Shown: positions 42,185 through 51,095, counted from the stretch's first letter. The stretch is DNA of 64,000 nt from an uncultured Clostridia bacterium (GCA_934636105.1 CAKTZR010000017.1:1-64000), one strand, 5' to 3'. The notes: generated by a model not told the origin, from the sequence alone. Numbers and translations are program-made.

Positions 42185-43026
42185 CCATTCGCGAAGCGCT
42201 GCGCGAGGCGACAGCCCGCCTTGAACGGGCGGGCGTGCCTGACGCGGATGTGGATGCCTCCTATTTGCTGGCCAGCGTATTGAAAGAAGATACGCTGGCT
42301 ATGCGTATAAATGGACATCGCGCACTAACGGAGGAGCAGCAGGCGGCATTCGACACGCTCTGCGGCAGGCGAATGGCGCGCGAGCCGCTGCAATATATCC
42401 TTGGCGAAACGGAGTTCATGGGGCTGACGTTCCATGTGGAGCCGGGCGTGCTGATTCCGCGCGCGGACACGGAGATTCTCGTCGAAAAGGCGCTTGAGCT
42501 GATGCAGCCGGGCGCGCGTGTGCTGGATATCGGCACGGGAAGCGGCGCGATTGCCGTCAGCCTGGCCAAACTGGGCAAAAACGCACGGGTGACGGCGGTT
42601 GATGTGAGCGGCAAAGCGCTTGAAATTGCGCGGAAAAACGCCGAAAGCAACGGTGCGGACGTAGAATTTGTAAAAAGTAACTGCTTTTCTGCGCTGCAAG
42701 GCCGAAAATATGATATGATTGTATCGAACCCGCCGTATATATCGGATGAGGAAATGCGGGGGCTGATGCCGGAGGTTCGGCAGGAACCGGAATTGGCGCT
42801 GTTCGGCGGAGAAGACGGGCTGGATTTTTACAGACGCATCAGCCGTGAAGTGCCGGGATACCTGAATGCGGGCGGCTTTCTGCTCTTTGAAATCGGCTGG
42901 CTGCAAAAGGACGCGGTGAGCAAATTGGTTCAAGCATCTGTCGGCGAGCCGTTTGCCCTGCGGGATTACGGCCAGAATTGGCGCGTTGTCGGCGCGCAGT
43001 TGAAGCCGATAAGAGATCGGCAATAG
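42181..43026 (+). CDS. prmC: Release factor glutamine methyltransferase PrmC
   Basis: 281 residues from GTG 42181, overlapping the previous stop. The N-terminal helical domain is followed by ILGETEFMGLTFHVEPGVLIPRADTEILVEKAL, SAM motif VLDIGTGSGAIAVSLAK and the catalytic NPPY (IVSNPPYISDEEM). PrmC methylates the Gln of the GGQ motif in release factors; its substrate RF1 is encoded 179 bases downstream. Confidence 0.96.
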   Translation: MTIREALREATARLERAGVPDADVDASYLLASVLKEDTLAMRINGHRALTEEQQAAFDTLCGRRMAREPLQYILGETEFMGLTFHVEPGVLIPRADTEILVEKALELMQPGARVLDIGTGSGAIAVSLAKLGKNARVTAVDVSGKALEIARKNAESNGADVEFVKSNCFSALQGRKYDMIVSNPPYISDEEMRGLMPEVRQEPELALFGGEDGLDFYRRISREVPGYLNAGGFLLFEIGWLQKDAVSKLVQASVGEPFALRDYGQNWRVVGAQLKPIRDRQ

Positions 43027-43048
43027 CGATAGGATTATCGCGAAGAGA

Positions 43049-43196
43049 AGTGGGAAATCCAAGAACCTTAGGTTCTTGAAGGGGAATCGAAACCATGCGC
43101 CCGCTGTGCGGGAAACAGCATGGTGGAGATTGGAAACTACAAGGAGCCAAAGGCGACTATGTATGTTTCCCGGACTTGGGGCGGCACTCCCCAAAA
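43049..43196 (+). repeat. Family A repeat interrupted by a nested hairpin
   Basis: The first hairpin (CCAAGAACCT/AGGTTCTTGA, 43057-43078) and the second (TTGGGGC-ggca-CTCCCCAA, near 43178-43196) are separated by about 100 bases. These include CCATGC (43093-43098) pairing with GCATGG (43118-43123) around CCCGC-tgt-GCGGG. That inner module also occurs at 24978-25010 with different outer arms, so a hairpin unit appears to have inserted into a family A copy. Confidence 0.6.
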
Positions 43197-43205
43197 AGGA
43201 AAAAT

Positions 43206-44285
43206 ATGCTGAAAAAACTCGATTGGGTCCACCCGCGCATGGAGGAGCTGGGCATGCTGCTTTCCGATCCGGCGGTGGTGCAGGATCAGGAAAAATGGCG
43301 GGCGTTGATGCGTGAGCACAGCCAGCTTGAGCCGCTGGATCAGGCCGTGCGCCGATATGCCGAGCTGGAGGACGCGCGAAAGCAGGCACAGGCGCTGCTC
43401 GATGATCCGGATATGGCCCAGATGGCGAAGGAAGAACTCGATGAAATCGCTTCCCGGCTGGAAACGACCGAGCGCGAAATTCAGCTGCTGCTTCTGCCCA
43501 AAGACCCGAACGCGGAAAAGAACGTCGTGATGGAAATCCGCGGCGGCGCGGGCGGCGAAGAAGCCGCGCTGTTTGGCGCGATGCTGATGCGGATGTATAT
43601 GCGATACGCCGAGCGCCACGGCTGGAAGACCGAGATGCTCGAAGCCAATATGACCGAACTGGGCGGCGTGAAGGAAGCGGTTTTCGCCATCACGGGGGAA
43701 AATGCGTTCAGCCGCCTGAAATACGAAAGCGGCGTGCATCGCGTGCAGCGCATCCCGGTGACGGAGAGCAACGGCAAACGGCAGACCTCCACCGCGACGG
43801 TCGCCGTGCTGCCCGAAGCGCAGGAGGTTGACGTGAAGATCAACCCCGACGATTTGCGCATCGACGTTTACCGCGCGTCCGGCCACGGCGGGCAGTATAT
43901 CAACAAGACGGACAGCGCCGTCCGCATCACGCACATGCCCAGCGGCATTGTCGTGACCTGTCAGGATGAAAAGAGCCAGCTTAAAAACAAGGAAAAGGCG
44001 ATGCGTGTTCTCCGCGCGCGGCTTTATGAGAAATTGCAGGAGGAAAAGGACGCGGCCTACGCCAGCGACCGCCGCGCGCAGGTAGGCACGGGCGACCGAA
44101 GCGAGCGCATCCGCACCTATAATTTCAACGAGGGACGCGTCACCGATCACCGCATCGGCAAGACGATTTACACCATCGACGCGTTTGTGGATGGCGATAT
44201 GGATGATATCATCGACCCGCTCATTTACGCCGACCAGCAGGAGCAGCTGCGCGCGTTGGGGCAGGGCGAACAGCAAAGAGGATAA
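43206..44285 (+). CDS. prfA: Peptide chain release factor 1
   Basis: 359 residues from ATG 43206 (AAAAGGA upstream); the frame runs further upstream through the repeat. RF1 features: VMEIRGGAGGEEAALFGAML, HRVQRIPVTES with the PxT stop-codon-reading tripeptide (PVT), and the GGQ loop. The GGQ context is SGHGGQYINKTDSAVRITH, where most RF1 proteins have SGAGGQHVN or SGAGGQHIN: Ala to His before GGQ and His to Tyr after it. GGQ itself is intact. It recognises UAA and UAG. Confidence 0.96.
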   Translation: MLKKLDWVHPRMEELGMLLSDPAVVQDQEKWRALMREHSQLEPLDQAVRRYAELEDARKQAQALLDDPDMAQMAKEELDEIASRLETTEREIQLLLLPKDPNAEKNVVMEIRGGAGGEEAALFGAMLMRMYMRYAERHGWKTEMLEANMTELGGVKEAVFAITGENAFSRLKYESGVHRVQRIPVTESNGKRQTSTATVAVLPEAQEVDVKINPDDLRIDVYRASGHGGQYINKTDSAVRITHMPSGIVVTCQDEKSQLKNKEKAMRVLRARLYEKLQEEKDAAYASDRRAQVGTGDRSERIRTYNFNEGRVTDHRIGKTIYTIDAFVDGDMDDIIDPLIYADQQEQLRALGQGEQQRG

Positions 44286-44289
44286 AGCG

Positions 44290-45321
44290 ATGAAAACACA
44301 GCTGCTCAAGGTGAATGAGGAATCCGTCGCGCTGGGCGCAAGGCTCATCCGCGAGGGAGAATTGGTCGGTTTTCCGACGGAGACGGTCTACGGGCTGGGC
44401 GCAAACGCGCTGGACGCGCAGGCCGTCATGAAGATTTTTGAAGCGAAGGGCCGCCCGCAGGATAACCCGCTGATTACGCACGTTTCCTGCGTGGAGGAAA
44501 TCCTGCCGCTTGTGCGCGCGATTCCCGCCGCTGCGCGGAAGCTGATGGACGCGTTCTGGCCCGGCCCGATGACGCTGATTCTGCCCAAGGCGGACTGCAT
44601 CCCGAACGCGGTCAGCGCGGGGCTGGATACGGTGGGCATTCGCCTGCCCTCCAACGCGGACGCGCGGGCGCTGATTCGCGCGGCGGGCCGCCCGATTGCC
44701 GCACCGAGCGCCAACCGAAGCGGCCGTCCCAGCCCGACGACGGCGCTGCATGTGCTGGAGGATATGGATGGGCGCATTCCGCTGATTCTGGATGGCGGCG
44801 CATGTCAGGTGGGCGTGGAATCCAGCGTCATCGATGCGACGGGCGAGGTGCCGGTCATTCTGCGTCCGGGCGGAATCACGCCGGAGATGGTGGAGCGCGT
44901 GCTGGGGCATGTCCGCGTGGATGAGCACGTGATGAGCCCGCTCAAGGAGGGCGACGTGGCGCGTTCGCCGGGCATGAAATATAAGCATTACGCGCCGAAA
45001 GCGAAGGCAGTCATTTTCAGCGGCGCGCCGGAACATGTCGTCGCGGCGATTTGCAGGCGCTATGACGAGCAGACGGAAAAGGGCGAGCGCGTGGCGATTC
45101 TGGGGCTGGATGAACACGATTATCAGGGCCGCACGTTTATCAGCCTGGGCAGCGAAAAGCGTCCGCAGGAAGCGGCGGCGAGGCTGTTTGCCGCCCTACG
45201 CGAGCTGGATGAGCGCGGGGACACGGTGGCGCTCTGCGAGGCGGTGGATACGGCGGGCATCGGTCTGGCCGTGATGAACCGCATGGGGCGCGCGGCGGCG
45301 TTTGATATTGAGCAGGTATGA
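44290..45321 (+). CDS. Threonylcarbamoyl-AMP synthase (Sua5/TsaC)
   Basis: 343 residues from ATG 44290. The YrdC/TsaC domain has GELVGFPTETVYGLGANALD, KIFEAKGRPQDNPLITHV, FWPGPMTLIL, GIRLPSNADA, IAAPSANRSGRPSPT and VESSVIDATG. A linker with SPGMKYKHYAPKA leads to the C-terminal Sua5 domain. It makes threonylcarbamoyl-AMP from threonine, bicarbonate and ATP for t6A. The length is that of Sua5 rather than short TsaC. It follows prfA by 4 bases, a common clostridial order. Confidence 0.94.
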   Translation: MKTQLLKVNEESVALGARLIREGELVGFPTETVYGLGANALDAQAVMKIFEAKGRPQDNPLITHVSCVEEILPLVRAIPAAARKLMDAFWPGPMTLILPKADCIPNAVSAGLDTVGIRLPSNADARALIRAAGRPIAAPSANRSGRPSPTTALHVLEDMDGRIPLILDGGACQVGVESSVIDATGEVPVILRPGGITPEMVERVLGHVRVDEHVMSPLKEGDVARSPGMKYKHYAPKAKAVIFSGAPEHVVAAICRRYDEQTEKGERVAILGLDEHDYQGRTFISLGSEKRPQEAAARLFAALRELDERGDTVALCEAVDTAGIGLAVMNRMGRAAAFDIEQV

Positions 45322-45815
45322 TTTGTCAGTCATTTGAACCGATATGGGCAGAAAACGCGCGCGTGCTGATCGTCGGCTCGATGCCCAGCGTCAAATCCTT
45401 AGAGGACGCGCAATATTACGCGCATCCGAGAAACGCGTTTTGGCCGATGATGTTTGACATTTTCGGCGAAGCGCCGAGTCGGGATTATGAGCGGAAAAAG
45501 GCGCTGATTCGTGAGCATGGGCTGGCGCTCTGGGACGCGGCGGCCATGTGCGAGCGCGAGGGCAGTCTGGACAGCGATATGCGCGACGTGGTTTATAACG
45601 ATTTCGGCAGGCTGTATGCTGTGTGCCCGGATATTGAGACTGTGCTGTGTAACGGCGCGACGGCGCATAAACTGTTTGTTCAATCCGGCTGGGCAGGGGA
45701 AAGACGGGTCATTCGTATGCCCAGCACCAGCCCGGCGTATACCTTGCCTTACGCAAAGAAGCTCGAAGTATGGAAAACGACGCTTTTGAGCGCTGTCAAT
45801 ATTTCCCATCTATGA
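45318..45815 (+). CDS. Hypoxanthine/uracil-DNA glycosylase superfamily protein
   Basis: 165 residues, overlapping the previous stop. It has VLIVGSMPSVKSLEDAQYYAHPRNAFWPMM near the N-terminus, ALWDAAAMCEREGSLDSDM, and RMPSTSPAYT near the C-terminus. This set is that of DNA-deoxyinosine glycosylases of the UDG superfamily (GSMPS for the active-site loop, MPSTSPA for the second motif). It would remove hypoxanthine formed by adenine deamination. Confidence 0.88.
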   Translation: MICQSFEPIWAENARVLIVGSMPSVKSLEDAQYYAHPRNAFWPMMFDIFGEAPSRDYERKKALIREHGLALWDAAAMCEREGSLDSDMRDVVYNDFGRLYAVCPDIETVLCNGATAHKLFVQSGWAGERRVIRMPSTSPAYTLPYAKKLEVWKTTLLSAVNISHL

Positions 45816-45828
45816 AGAATGTATAAGG

Positions 45829-45888
45829 AGGGAAGTCCAGAAACCTCAGGTTTCTGGCGGGGTTTGGGGCAGAGCCCCAAACGTTCTC
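45829..45888 (+). repeat. Family A double-hairpin repeat with altered arms
   Basis: First hairpin CCAGAAACCT/AGGTTTCTGG, second TTTGGGGC-aga-GCCCCAAA. Compared with CCAAGAACCT/AGGTTCTTGG elsewhere, each arm change is matched on the other side. It starts 14 bases after the glycosylase stop. Confidence 0.82.
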
Positions 45889-45924
45889 TTCGGCGCAACA
45901 AACCGAACCGAAGGAGGAACGGCT

Positions 45925-47247
45925 ATGAATATGGTGGATATCATTCTCAAAAAGAAAGCGGGCGGGGAGCTGAACGAGGAGGAGATTCGCTTCTTTGCGC
46001 AGGGCGCGGCGAACGGCTCAATCCCGGATTATCAGCTTTCGGCGCTGCTGATGGCGATCTGCTGGCAGGGCATGAACGCGAAGGAGACGACCTGCCTGAC
46101 GATGGAAATGATGCACTCCGGCGGCGTGGTGGATTTGTCCGCCATCGACGGCGTGTGCGTGGATAAGCATTCCACCGGCGGCGTGGGCGATACGACGACG
46201 CTCGTGCTCGTTCCGCTGGCGGCGGCCTGCGGCGCAAAGGTCGCGAAGATTTCCGGCCGCGGGCTGGGTCACACCGGCGGCACGCTGGATAAGCTGGAGA
46301 GCATCCCCGGCTGCTCGGTGGAAGAGACGGAGGAGCGCTTTGTGAAGCAGGTGCAGGAGATCGGCTGCGCGGTCATCGGCCAGACGCACGACCTCTGCCC
46401 GGCGGATAAGGCGCTTTACGCCCTGCGCGACGTGACCGGCACGGTGAACTGCATCCCGCTGATCGCGTCGAGCATCGTCTCCAAAAAGCTTGCCAGCGGC
46501 GCGGGCGCGATTGTGCTGGATGTAAAGACCGGAAGCGGCGCATTGATGCACACGGTCGATGATTCCATCGCGCTTGCCAAGGCGATGGTGGATATCGGCG
46601 CGCAGGCGGGCAAGCCGATTCTCGCGCTGGTGACGGGCATGGAGCAGCCGCTCGGCACGCATGTCGGCAACGCGCTGGAGGTCAAGGAGGCTATCGACAT
46701 CCTTGCCGGACGCGCGGGCGGCGATCTGCTGGCCGTGTCGCTGGAACTGGGAAGCCGCATGCTCGTCGCGGCGGGCATCGCGAAGGATGTGGAGGACGGC
46801 AAGGCGCGCATGAAGCAAGCGCTGGAAAGCGGCGCTGGCCTTGCCAAGCTGAAAGCGATGATTGCGGCGCAGGGCGGCGATGCGAGCGTCTGCGACGATG
46901 TGACGCGCCTGCCGCAGGCGAAGCATCTTGTGCCCGTGCCCGCGCCGAAGGATGGCTATGTCGCGGATATGGATACGACGGCCATCGGCTACTGTGCGCA
47001 GGATCTCGGCGCAGGCCGCAAGCAGAAGACCGACGTGATCGATCCGGCAGTCGGTTTGGTCATGAACGTGCGCATCGGCGATTTTGTGAAGCAGGGCGAC
47101 ACGCTGGCCACGCTGCATCTGAACAAGCCGGAGCAGGCGGAAAACGCGATTGCGCGCATGCAGCAGGCCGTCAAGCTGACGAACGAGAAACCTGTGATTC
47201 CGCCGCTGGTTTACGCGTCGGTTTCGCCGGAAGAGGTCACGCGCTGA
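45925..47247 (+). CDS. pdp: Pyrimidine-nucleoside phosphorylase
   Basis: 440 residues; AAGGAGG lies upstream. Family motifs: MNMVDIILKKKAGGELNEEEIRFF, DYQLSALLMAICWQGMN, DKHSTGGVGDTTTLVLVPLAAACG, ISGRGLGHTGGTLDKLESIPG, SSIVSKKLASGAGAIVLDVKTGSGALM. It cleaves uridine, deoxyuridine or thymidine with phosphate. Lys/Ser residues of KHSTGG and SRGLGHTGG-like loops bind phosphate and sugar. Specific thymidine phosphorylase is the alternative. Single gene between repeats. Confidence 0.93.
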   Translation: MNMVDIILKKKAGGELNEEEIRFFAQGAANGSIPDYQLSALLMAICWQGMNAKETTCLTMEMMHSGGVVDLSAIDGVCVDKHSTGGVGDTTTLVLVPLAAACGAKVAKISGRGLGHTGGTLDKLESIPGCSVEETEERFVKQVQEIGCAVIGQTHDLCPADKALYALRDVTGTVNCIPLIASSIVSKKLASGAGAIVLDVKTGSGALMHTVDDSIALAKAMVDIGAQAGKPILALVTGMEQPLGTHVGNALEVKEAIDILAGRAGGDLLAVSLELGSRMLVAAGIAKDVEDGKARMKQALESGAGLAKLKAMIAAQGGDASVCDDVTRLPQAKHLVPVPAPKDGYVADMDTTAIGYCAQDLGAGRKQKTDVIDPAVGLVMNVRIGDFVKQGDTLATLHLNKPEQAENAIARMQQAVKLTNEKPVIPPLVYASVSPEEVTR

Positions 47248-47248
47248 A

Positions 47249-47472
47249 AACTCCTTCCGTCTGCCTTCGGCAGCCACCTCCCTCAAAGAGGGAGGCTTTG
47301 TTCTGCCGCTAATGAAGCTTAAAAAAGAGCTTTCGCAATGAAGCGAATATTTTGCCTGCAAAATGAACTGTTTCTTGAAACGAAAGGGAAACAGTTTGTT
47401 TTTCGAGTGGATTATACCACAGGCCTCCCTCTTGGAGGGAGGTGGCACGCCGCAGGCGTGACGGAAGGAGTT
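47249..47472. repeat. Family B inverted pair, MITE-like unit
   Basis: It starts AACTCCTTCCGTC and ends GACGGAAGGAGTT, perfect 13-base terminal inverted repeats 224 bases apart. Left hairpins: CTGCC-ttc-GGCAG and CCTCCCTC/GAGGGAGG. Right hairpins: CCTCCCTC/GAGGGAGG and CACGCC-gca-GGCGTG. The AT-rich core carries TTTGCCTGCAAA and a GTTTCTTGAAAC palindrome. It begins one base after the pdp stop codon and ends 13 bases before the ABC gene start. No transposase is inside. Confidence 0.82.
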
Positions 47473-47484
47473 AAGAGGAGAAGC

Positions 47485-49281
47485 ATGGAAGAAAAACATC
47501 AAAAGGAGAGCTTTCGCAAAAAAGCGGGACTGCTGCTGCATCATTTGAAGCCGGCGGCTTCTGCGTTTGCGCTGGGCATTGGCGCGTCGCTGGCGGCTAC
47601 GCTGCTGCGAACGCTTTTTACGCAGATCATTCGTTTTACCGTCGATCACGCGCTGCTGGGGGAGACGGAGGGGCTGCCCGCGTTTTTGCTGAACGCGCCC
47701 GCGGGACAGATTCTCGTCTGGTGCGCGGCGGCTGCGGCGGCGGTTGCGCTGCTGGAATTCGGCGCGGGCTTTGTGCAGGATTCCAACCTGCCGAAGGGAT
47801 CGGAGCGGTTCGTCAAGTCGCTGCGCGACGCGCTTTACGGCCATATTCAGCGCCTGCCGTACAGCTGGCATGTGCAGAATCCGACCGGCGATATCATCCA
47901 GCGCTGCACTTCCGACGTGGAGGTGGTGCGCACGTTCATTGCGGAACAGATGATCGAGCTGCTCAGCACGACGTTCCTCATCATCGTCTATATGGTTGCG
48001 ATGTTCACGATGAACGTCAAAATTTCGCTGTTCGTGTTCGCGTTCATCCCGGTCATCGTTGGCTATTCGCTGGTCTTCTATAAGCGCATTTCAAAGGGCT
48101 ATCAGAAAGCGGACGAAGCCGAGGGCGAACTTTCCAGCACCGTGCAGGAGAACATCACCGGCGTGCGCGTGGTGCGCGCGTTTGGCCGTGAGCGCGACGA
48201 GTTGGAAAAATTCCGAAAAAAGAACAATAATTATGCGAATATCTGGATGAAACTCGGCGATATGATGACCGTGTTCTGGTCGCTGGGCGACGTGATGAGC
48301 ATGGCGCAGGTCTTCGGCGTGGTCGCTATCGGCGTGCATCTGTGCGTGAAGGGCGAAATCACGCTGGGTACGTATCTGGCCTTTGTCAGCTATACGCGCC
48401 AGCTCACGTGGCCCGTCCGCGCGCTGGGACGCACGCTGTCGGAGATGAGCAAGGCGGGCGTTTCCATCGACCGTCTGCTGTATATCCTGGGCGCCGAGCA
48501 GGAGAAAAGCCCGGAAAAGCCGCTCTCGGCGAATCTTTCCGGCGATATCCGGTTCGATCATGTCAGCTTTGCGTATGAGCAGAAGAAGGTGCTCCGCGAC
48601 GTGAGCTTCACCGTCAAGGGCGGCACGACGCTCGGCGTGCTCGGCGAAACGGGCAGCGGCAAGAGCACCATTGCGCTGCTGCTCTCACGGCTCTACGATC
48701 CCGGCGAGGGAATCATCACCATCGGCGGCGTGAACGTGCGGGATATGGAGCAGAGCGAATTGCGCCGCAGCGTGGGCGTCGTGCTGCAAGAGCCGTTCCT
48801 GTTTTCCAGAACGGTGGCGCAGAACATCGCGATCACCCGCGAAAACGTCAGTCAGGCCGAAATTGAGCAGGCCGCGAAGGAAGCCTGCCTGCATGAGTCG
48901 ATCGAGGGTTTCCAATCGGGTTATGAAACGGTGGTCGGCGAGCGCGGCGTGACCCTCTCCGGCGGTCAGAAACAGCGAACCGCCATTGCGCGGACGCTGC
49001 TGGAACATGCGCCGATCATGGTTTTTGACGACGCGCTTTCCGCCGTGGACGCGAAAACGGACGAGGCCATCCGCGAACGGCTGCGCGAAGCGGCGGGCGG
49101 CTCGACGATGATCCTCATCGCGCATCGCGTCGCCACGCTGATGCAGGCCGATCAGATCATCGTGCTCAAGGATGGGCAGATCATCGAGCGCGGCACGCCG
49201 CAGGAGCTGCTTGAGCAGAACGGCGTGTTTGCGCACACGGCGCGGATGCAGTCCGCCGAGGGAGAGGAGGAAGCCGAATGA
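47485..49281 (+). CDS. ABC exporter half-transporter with degenerate catalytic site
   Basis: 598 residues from ATG 47485 (AGAGGAG upstream). Six membrane helices (about 25-310) are followed by the nucleotide-binding domain: Walker A GETGSGKST, Q-loop VVLQEPFLFSRT, signature LSGGQKQR, Walker B IMVFDDALSAVD and H-loop IAHR. The residue after Walker B is Asp where active sites have Glu, as in BmrC-type or TM287-type partners of heterodimeric exporters. The next gene overlaps by 4 bases and is the partner. Substrate unknown; family members export drugs or lipids. Confidence 0.92.
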   Translation: MEEKHQKESFRKKAGLLLHHLKPAASAFALGIGASLAATLLRTLFTQIIRFTVDHALLGETEGLPAFLLNAPAGQILVWCAAAAAAVALLEFGAGFVQDSNLPKGSERFVKSLRDALYGHIQRLPYSWHVQNPTGDIIQRCTSDVEVVRTFIAEQMIELLSTTFLIIVYMVAMFTMNVKISLFVFAFIPVIVGYSLVFYKRISKGYQKADEAEGELSSTVQENITGVRVVRAFGRERDELEKFRKKNNNYANIWMKLGDMMTVFWSLGDVMSMAQVFGVVAIGVHLCVKGEITLGTYLAFVSYTRQLTWPVRALGRTLSEMSKAGVSIDRLLYILGAEQEKSPEKPLSANLSGDIRFDHVSFAYEQKKVLRDVSFTVKGGTTLGVLGETGSGKSTIALLLSRLYDPGEGIITIGGVNVRDMEQSELRRSVGVVLQEPFLFSRTVAQNIAITRENVSQAEIEQAAKEACLHESIEGFQSGYETVVGERGVTLSGGQKQRTAIARTLLEHAPIMVFDDALSAVDAKTDEAIRERLREAAGGSTMILIAHRVATLMQADQIIVLKDGQIIERGTPQELLEQNGVFAHTARMQSAEGEEEAE

Positions 49282-51083
49282 GCATGAAAAAAGAAGAAAA
49301 GCGCGCGGCTTTCTCGCTTGCGCCGTGGAAGCGGCTCTGGCAGAGCATCCGTCAGCACCGCGTGCGGCTGACCGTGGCCATCGTCAGCAACCTTTTGCTC
49401 GCCGTGGCGGATTTTTACATCCCGCTGCTGCAAAGCAAAGTGGTCGATCAATTCATTCTGGCAGGCACGACGGCGGGCTTTAGCGGATACGCGGCGAAGT
49501 ACATCGGCGTGTGCGCGTTTGAAATCATCATGTTGTTCATCTATTTCAAGGCGTGCATGGGGCTTGAAATGCTCTCCGGCCGCGACATGAAGGAAGCCTG
49601 CTTTGTCAATCTGCAAAGGCTGAGCCTGGATTATTACAACGTGACCAGCGCGGGACACATGCTCTCGCGCGTGATGAGCGACACCGACCGCATCGCGTCG
49701 TGTCTGGCGTGGGTTTTTCCGGATATCCTCTGGGGCTTTGCGTATATCTTCGGCGTGCTGGGCGTGATGCTCTCGCTGTCGCCGAGTCTGGCGATGACGA
49801 TCATCGTGATTGCGCCGATTGTCACCGCGCTGACGGTGTATTTCCAGAAAAAGCTGATCGTGCTCAACCGCGAGGTGCGCGCTCAGCACTCGAAAATCAC
49901 CAGCAGCTACAACGAAGGCATCATGGGCGCGAAGACCAGCAAAACCCTTGCGCTGGAAAGCCGCCTGACCGATGAATTTGAACAGACGACCGCCAACGCG
50001 GCGCGGGCAGGCATTCTGCACGGGCGTATGCGCGCGATCTACGTGCCGCTGATTGTGCTCTGCGGCACGCTGGCGGCCGGCGCCACGCTGCTGCGCGGCG
50101 GCAGCATGGTGTTTAAGGGAACGCTGAGCATCGGCGTGCTGAGCGCGTTCATGACGTATGCGCTGAGCCTGTTCCAGACCTTCCGCCAGCAGGCGGCGCG
50201 CATCTCTCAGCTGATTTCGCTTCAGGCGAACGTGGAGCGCGTGGCCGATTTGATTGACGAAAAGCCCACCGTGCAGGACAGCCCGGAGGTCGAAGCGAAA
50301 TACGGCGACTGCTTCCATCCCAAGATGGAAAACTGGGAGGAAATGCGCGGCGAAATCGACTTTGACGACGTATCCTTCACCTACCCGGACGGCGGAGAGG
50401 AGGTGCTGACGCACTTTTCGCTGCACGTGCCTGCGGGCAGCACGGTGGCCATCGTCGGCGAGACGGGCGCGGGCAAGAGCACGCTGGTCAACCTCGTCTG
50501 CCGCTTTTTTGAGCCGACGGCCGGCCGTGTGCTGATCGACGGGCGCGACGCGCGCGAGCGCAGCCAGCTTTGGCTGCACAGCCACGTGGGCTATGTGCTG
50601 CAATCGCCGCACCTGTTCTCCGGCACGATTCGCGAGAATATCCGATACGGCAAGCCGGATGCGACGGACGAAGAAGTTTATGCGGCGGCGAAGGCGGTCA
50701 GCGCGGACCGCGTCGCGGCCAAGCTCGAACAGGGCTATGACACGGACGTGGGCGAGTGCGGCGACAAGCTCTCCACGGGCGAAAAGCAGCTCATTTCCTT
50801 CGCCCGCGCGGTGATTGCCAAGCCGAAGATTTTCGTGCTCGACGAGGCGACCAGCTCCGTGGACACGGAAACCGAGATGCTGATTCAAAGGGCGACGCAC
50901 ACGCTGATGCAGGGGACGACCTCGTTCGTCATCGCGCACAGGCTTTCAACCATCCGCCAGGCCGACGTGATTCTGGTCATCGACCACGGCAAAATCGTCG
51001 AACAGGGCACGCACGAGAGCCTGCTCAAGGCGAACGGCGCATACGCCGCGCTGTATCGCACGCAGCTGAGTCGGCAGGAATAA
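49278..51083 (+). CDS. ABC exporter half-transporter, catalytic partner
   Basis: 601 residues. A membrane domain (about 20-325) is followed by an NBD with Walker A GETGAGKST, Q-loop YVLQSPHLFSGT, signature LSTGEKQLISFARA, Walker B IFVLDEATSSVD (catalytic Glu present) and IAHRLSTIRQAD. The signature is STGEK instead of SGGQ, so it complements the Asp of the partner: one composite site is degenerate and the other is complete. This fits heterodimeric multidrug-type exporters. ATG 49278 overlaps the previous stop. Confidence 0.92.
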   Translation: MSMKKEEKRAAFSLAPWKRLWQSIRQHRVRLTVAIVSNLLLAVADFYIPLLQSKVVDQFILAGTTAGFSGYAAKYIGVCAFEIIMLFIYFKACMGLEMLSGRDMKEACFVNLQRLSLDYYNVTSAGHMLSRVMSDTDRIASCLAWVFPDILWGFAYIFGVLGVMLSLSPSLAMTIIVIAPIVTALTVYFQKKLIVLNREVRAQHSKITSSYNEGIMGAKTSKTLALESRLTDEFEQTTANAARAGILHGRMRAIYVPLIVLCGTLAAGATLLRGGSMVFKGTLSIGVLSAFMTYALSLFQTFRQQAARISQLISLQANVERVADLIDEKPTVQDSPEVEAKYGDCFHPKMENWEEMRGEIDFDDVSFTYPDGGEEVLTHFSLHVPAGSTVAIVGETGAGKSTLVNLVCRFFEPTAGRVLIDGRDARERSQLWLHSHVGYVLQSPHLFSGTIRENIRYGKPDATDEEVYAAAKAVSADRVAAKLEQGYDTDVGECGDKLSTGEKQLISFARAVIAKPKIFVLDEATSSVDTETEMLIQRATHTLMQGTTSFVIAHRLSTIRQADVILVIDHGKIVEQGTHESLLKANGAYAALYRTQLSRQE

Positions 51084-51095
51084 GCATTTTTCATC

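Noticed and set aside
43095..43205. Upstream extension of prfA
   Set aside because: The extra codons read through a repeat. ATG 43206 has a good ribosome site and gives the normal RF1 N-terminus.
49152..50939. Minus-strand open frame of 595 codons
   Set aside because: Antisense to the second ABC exporter gene; no motifs and no ribosome site.
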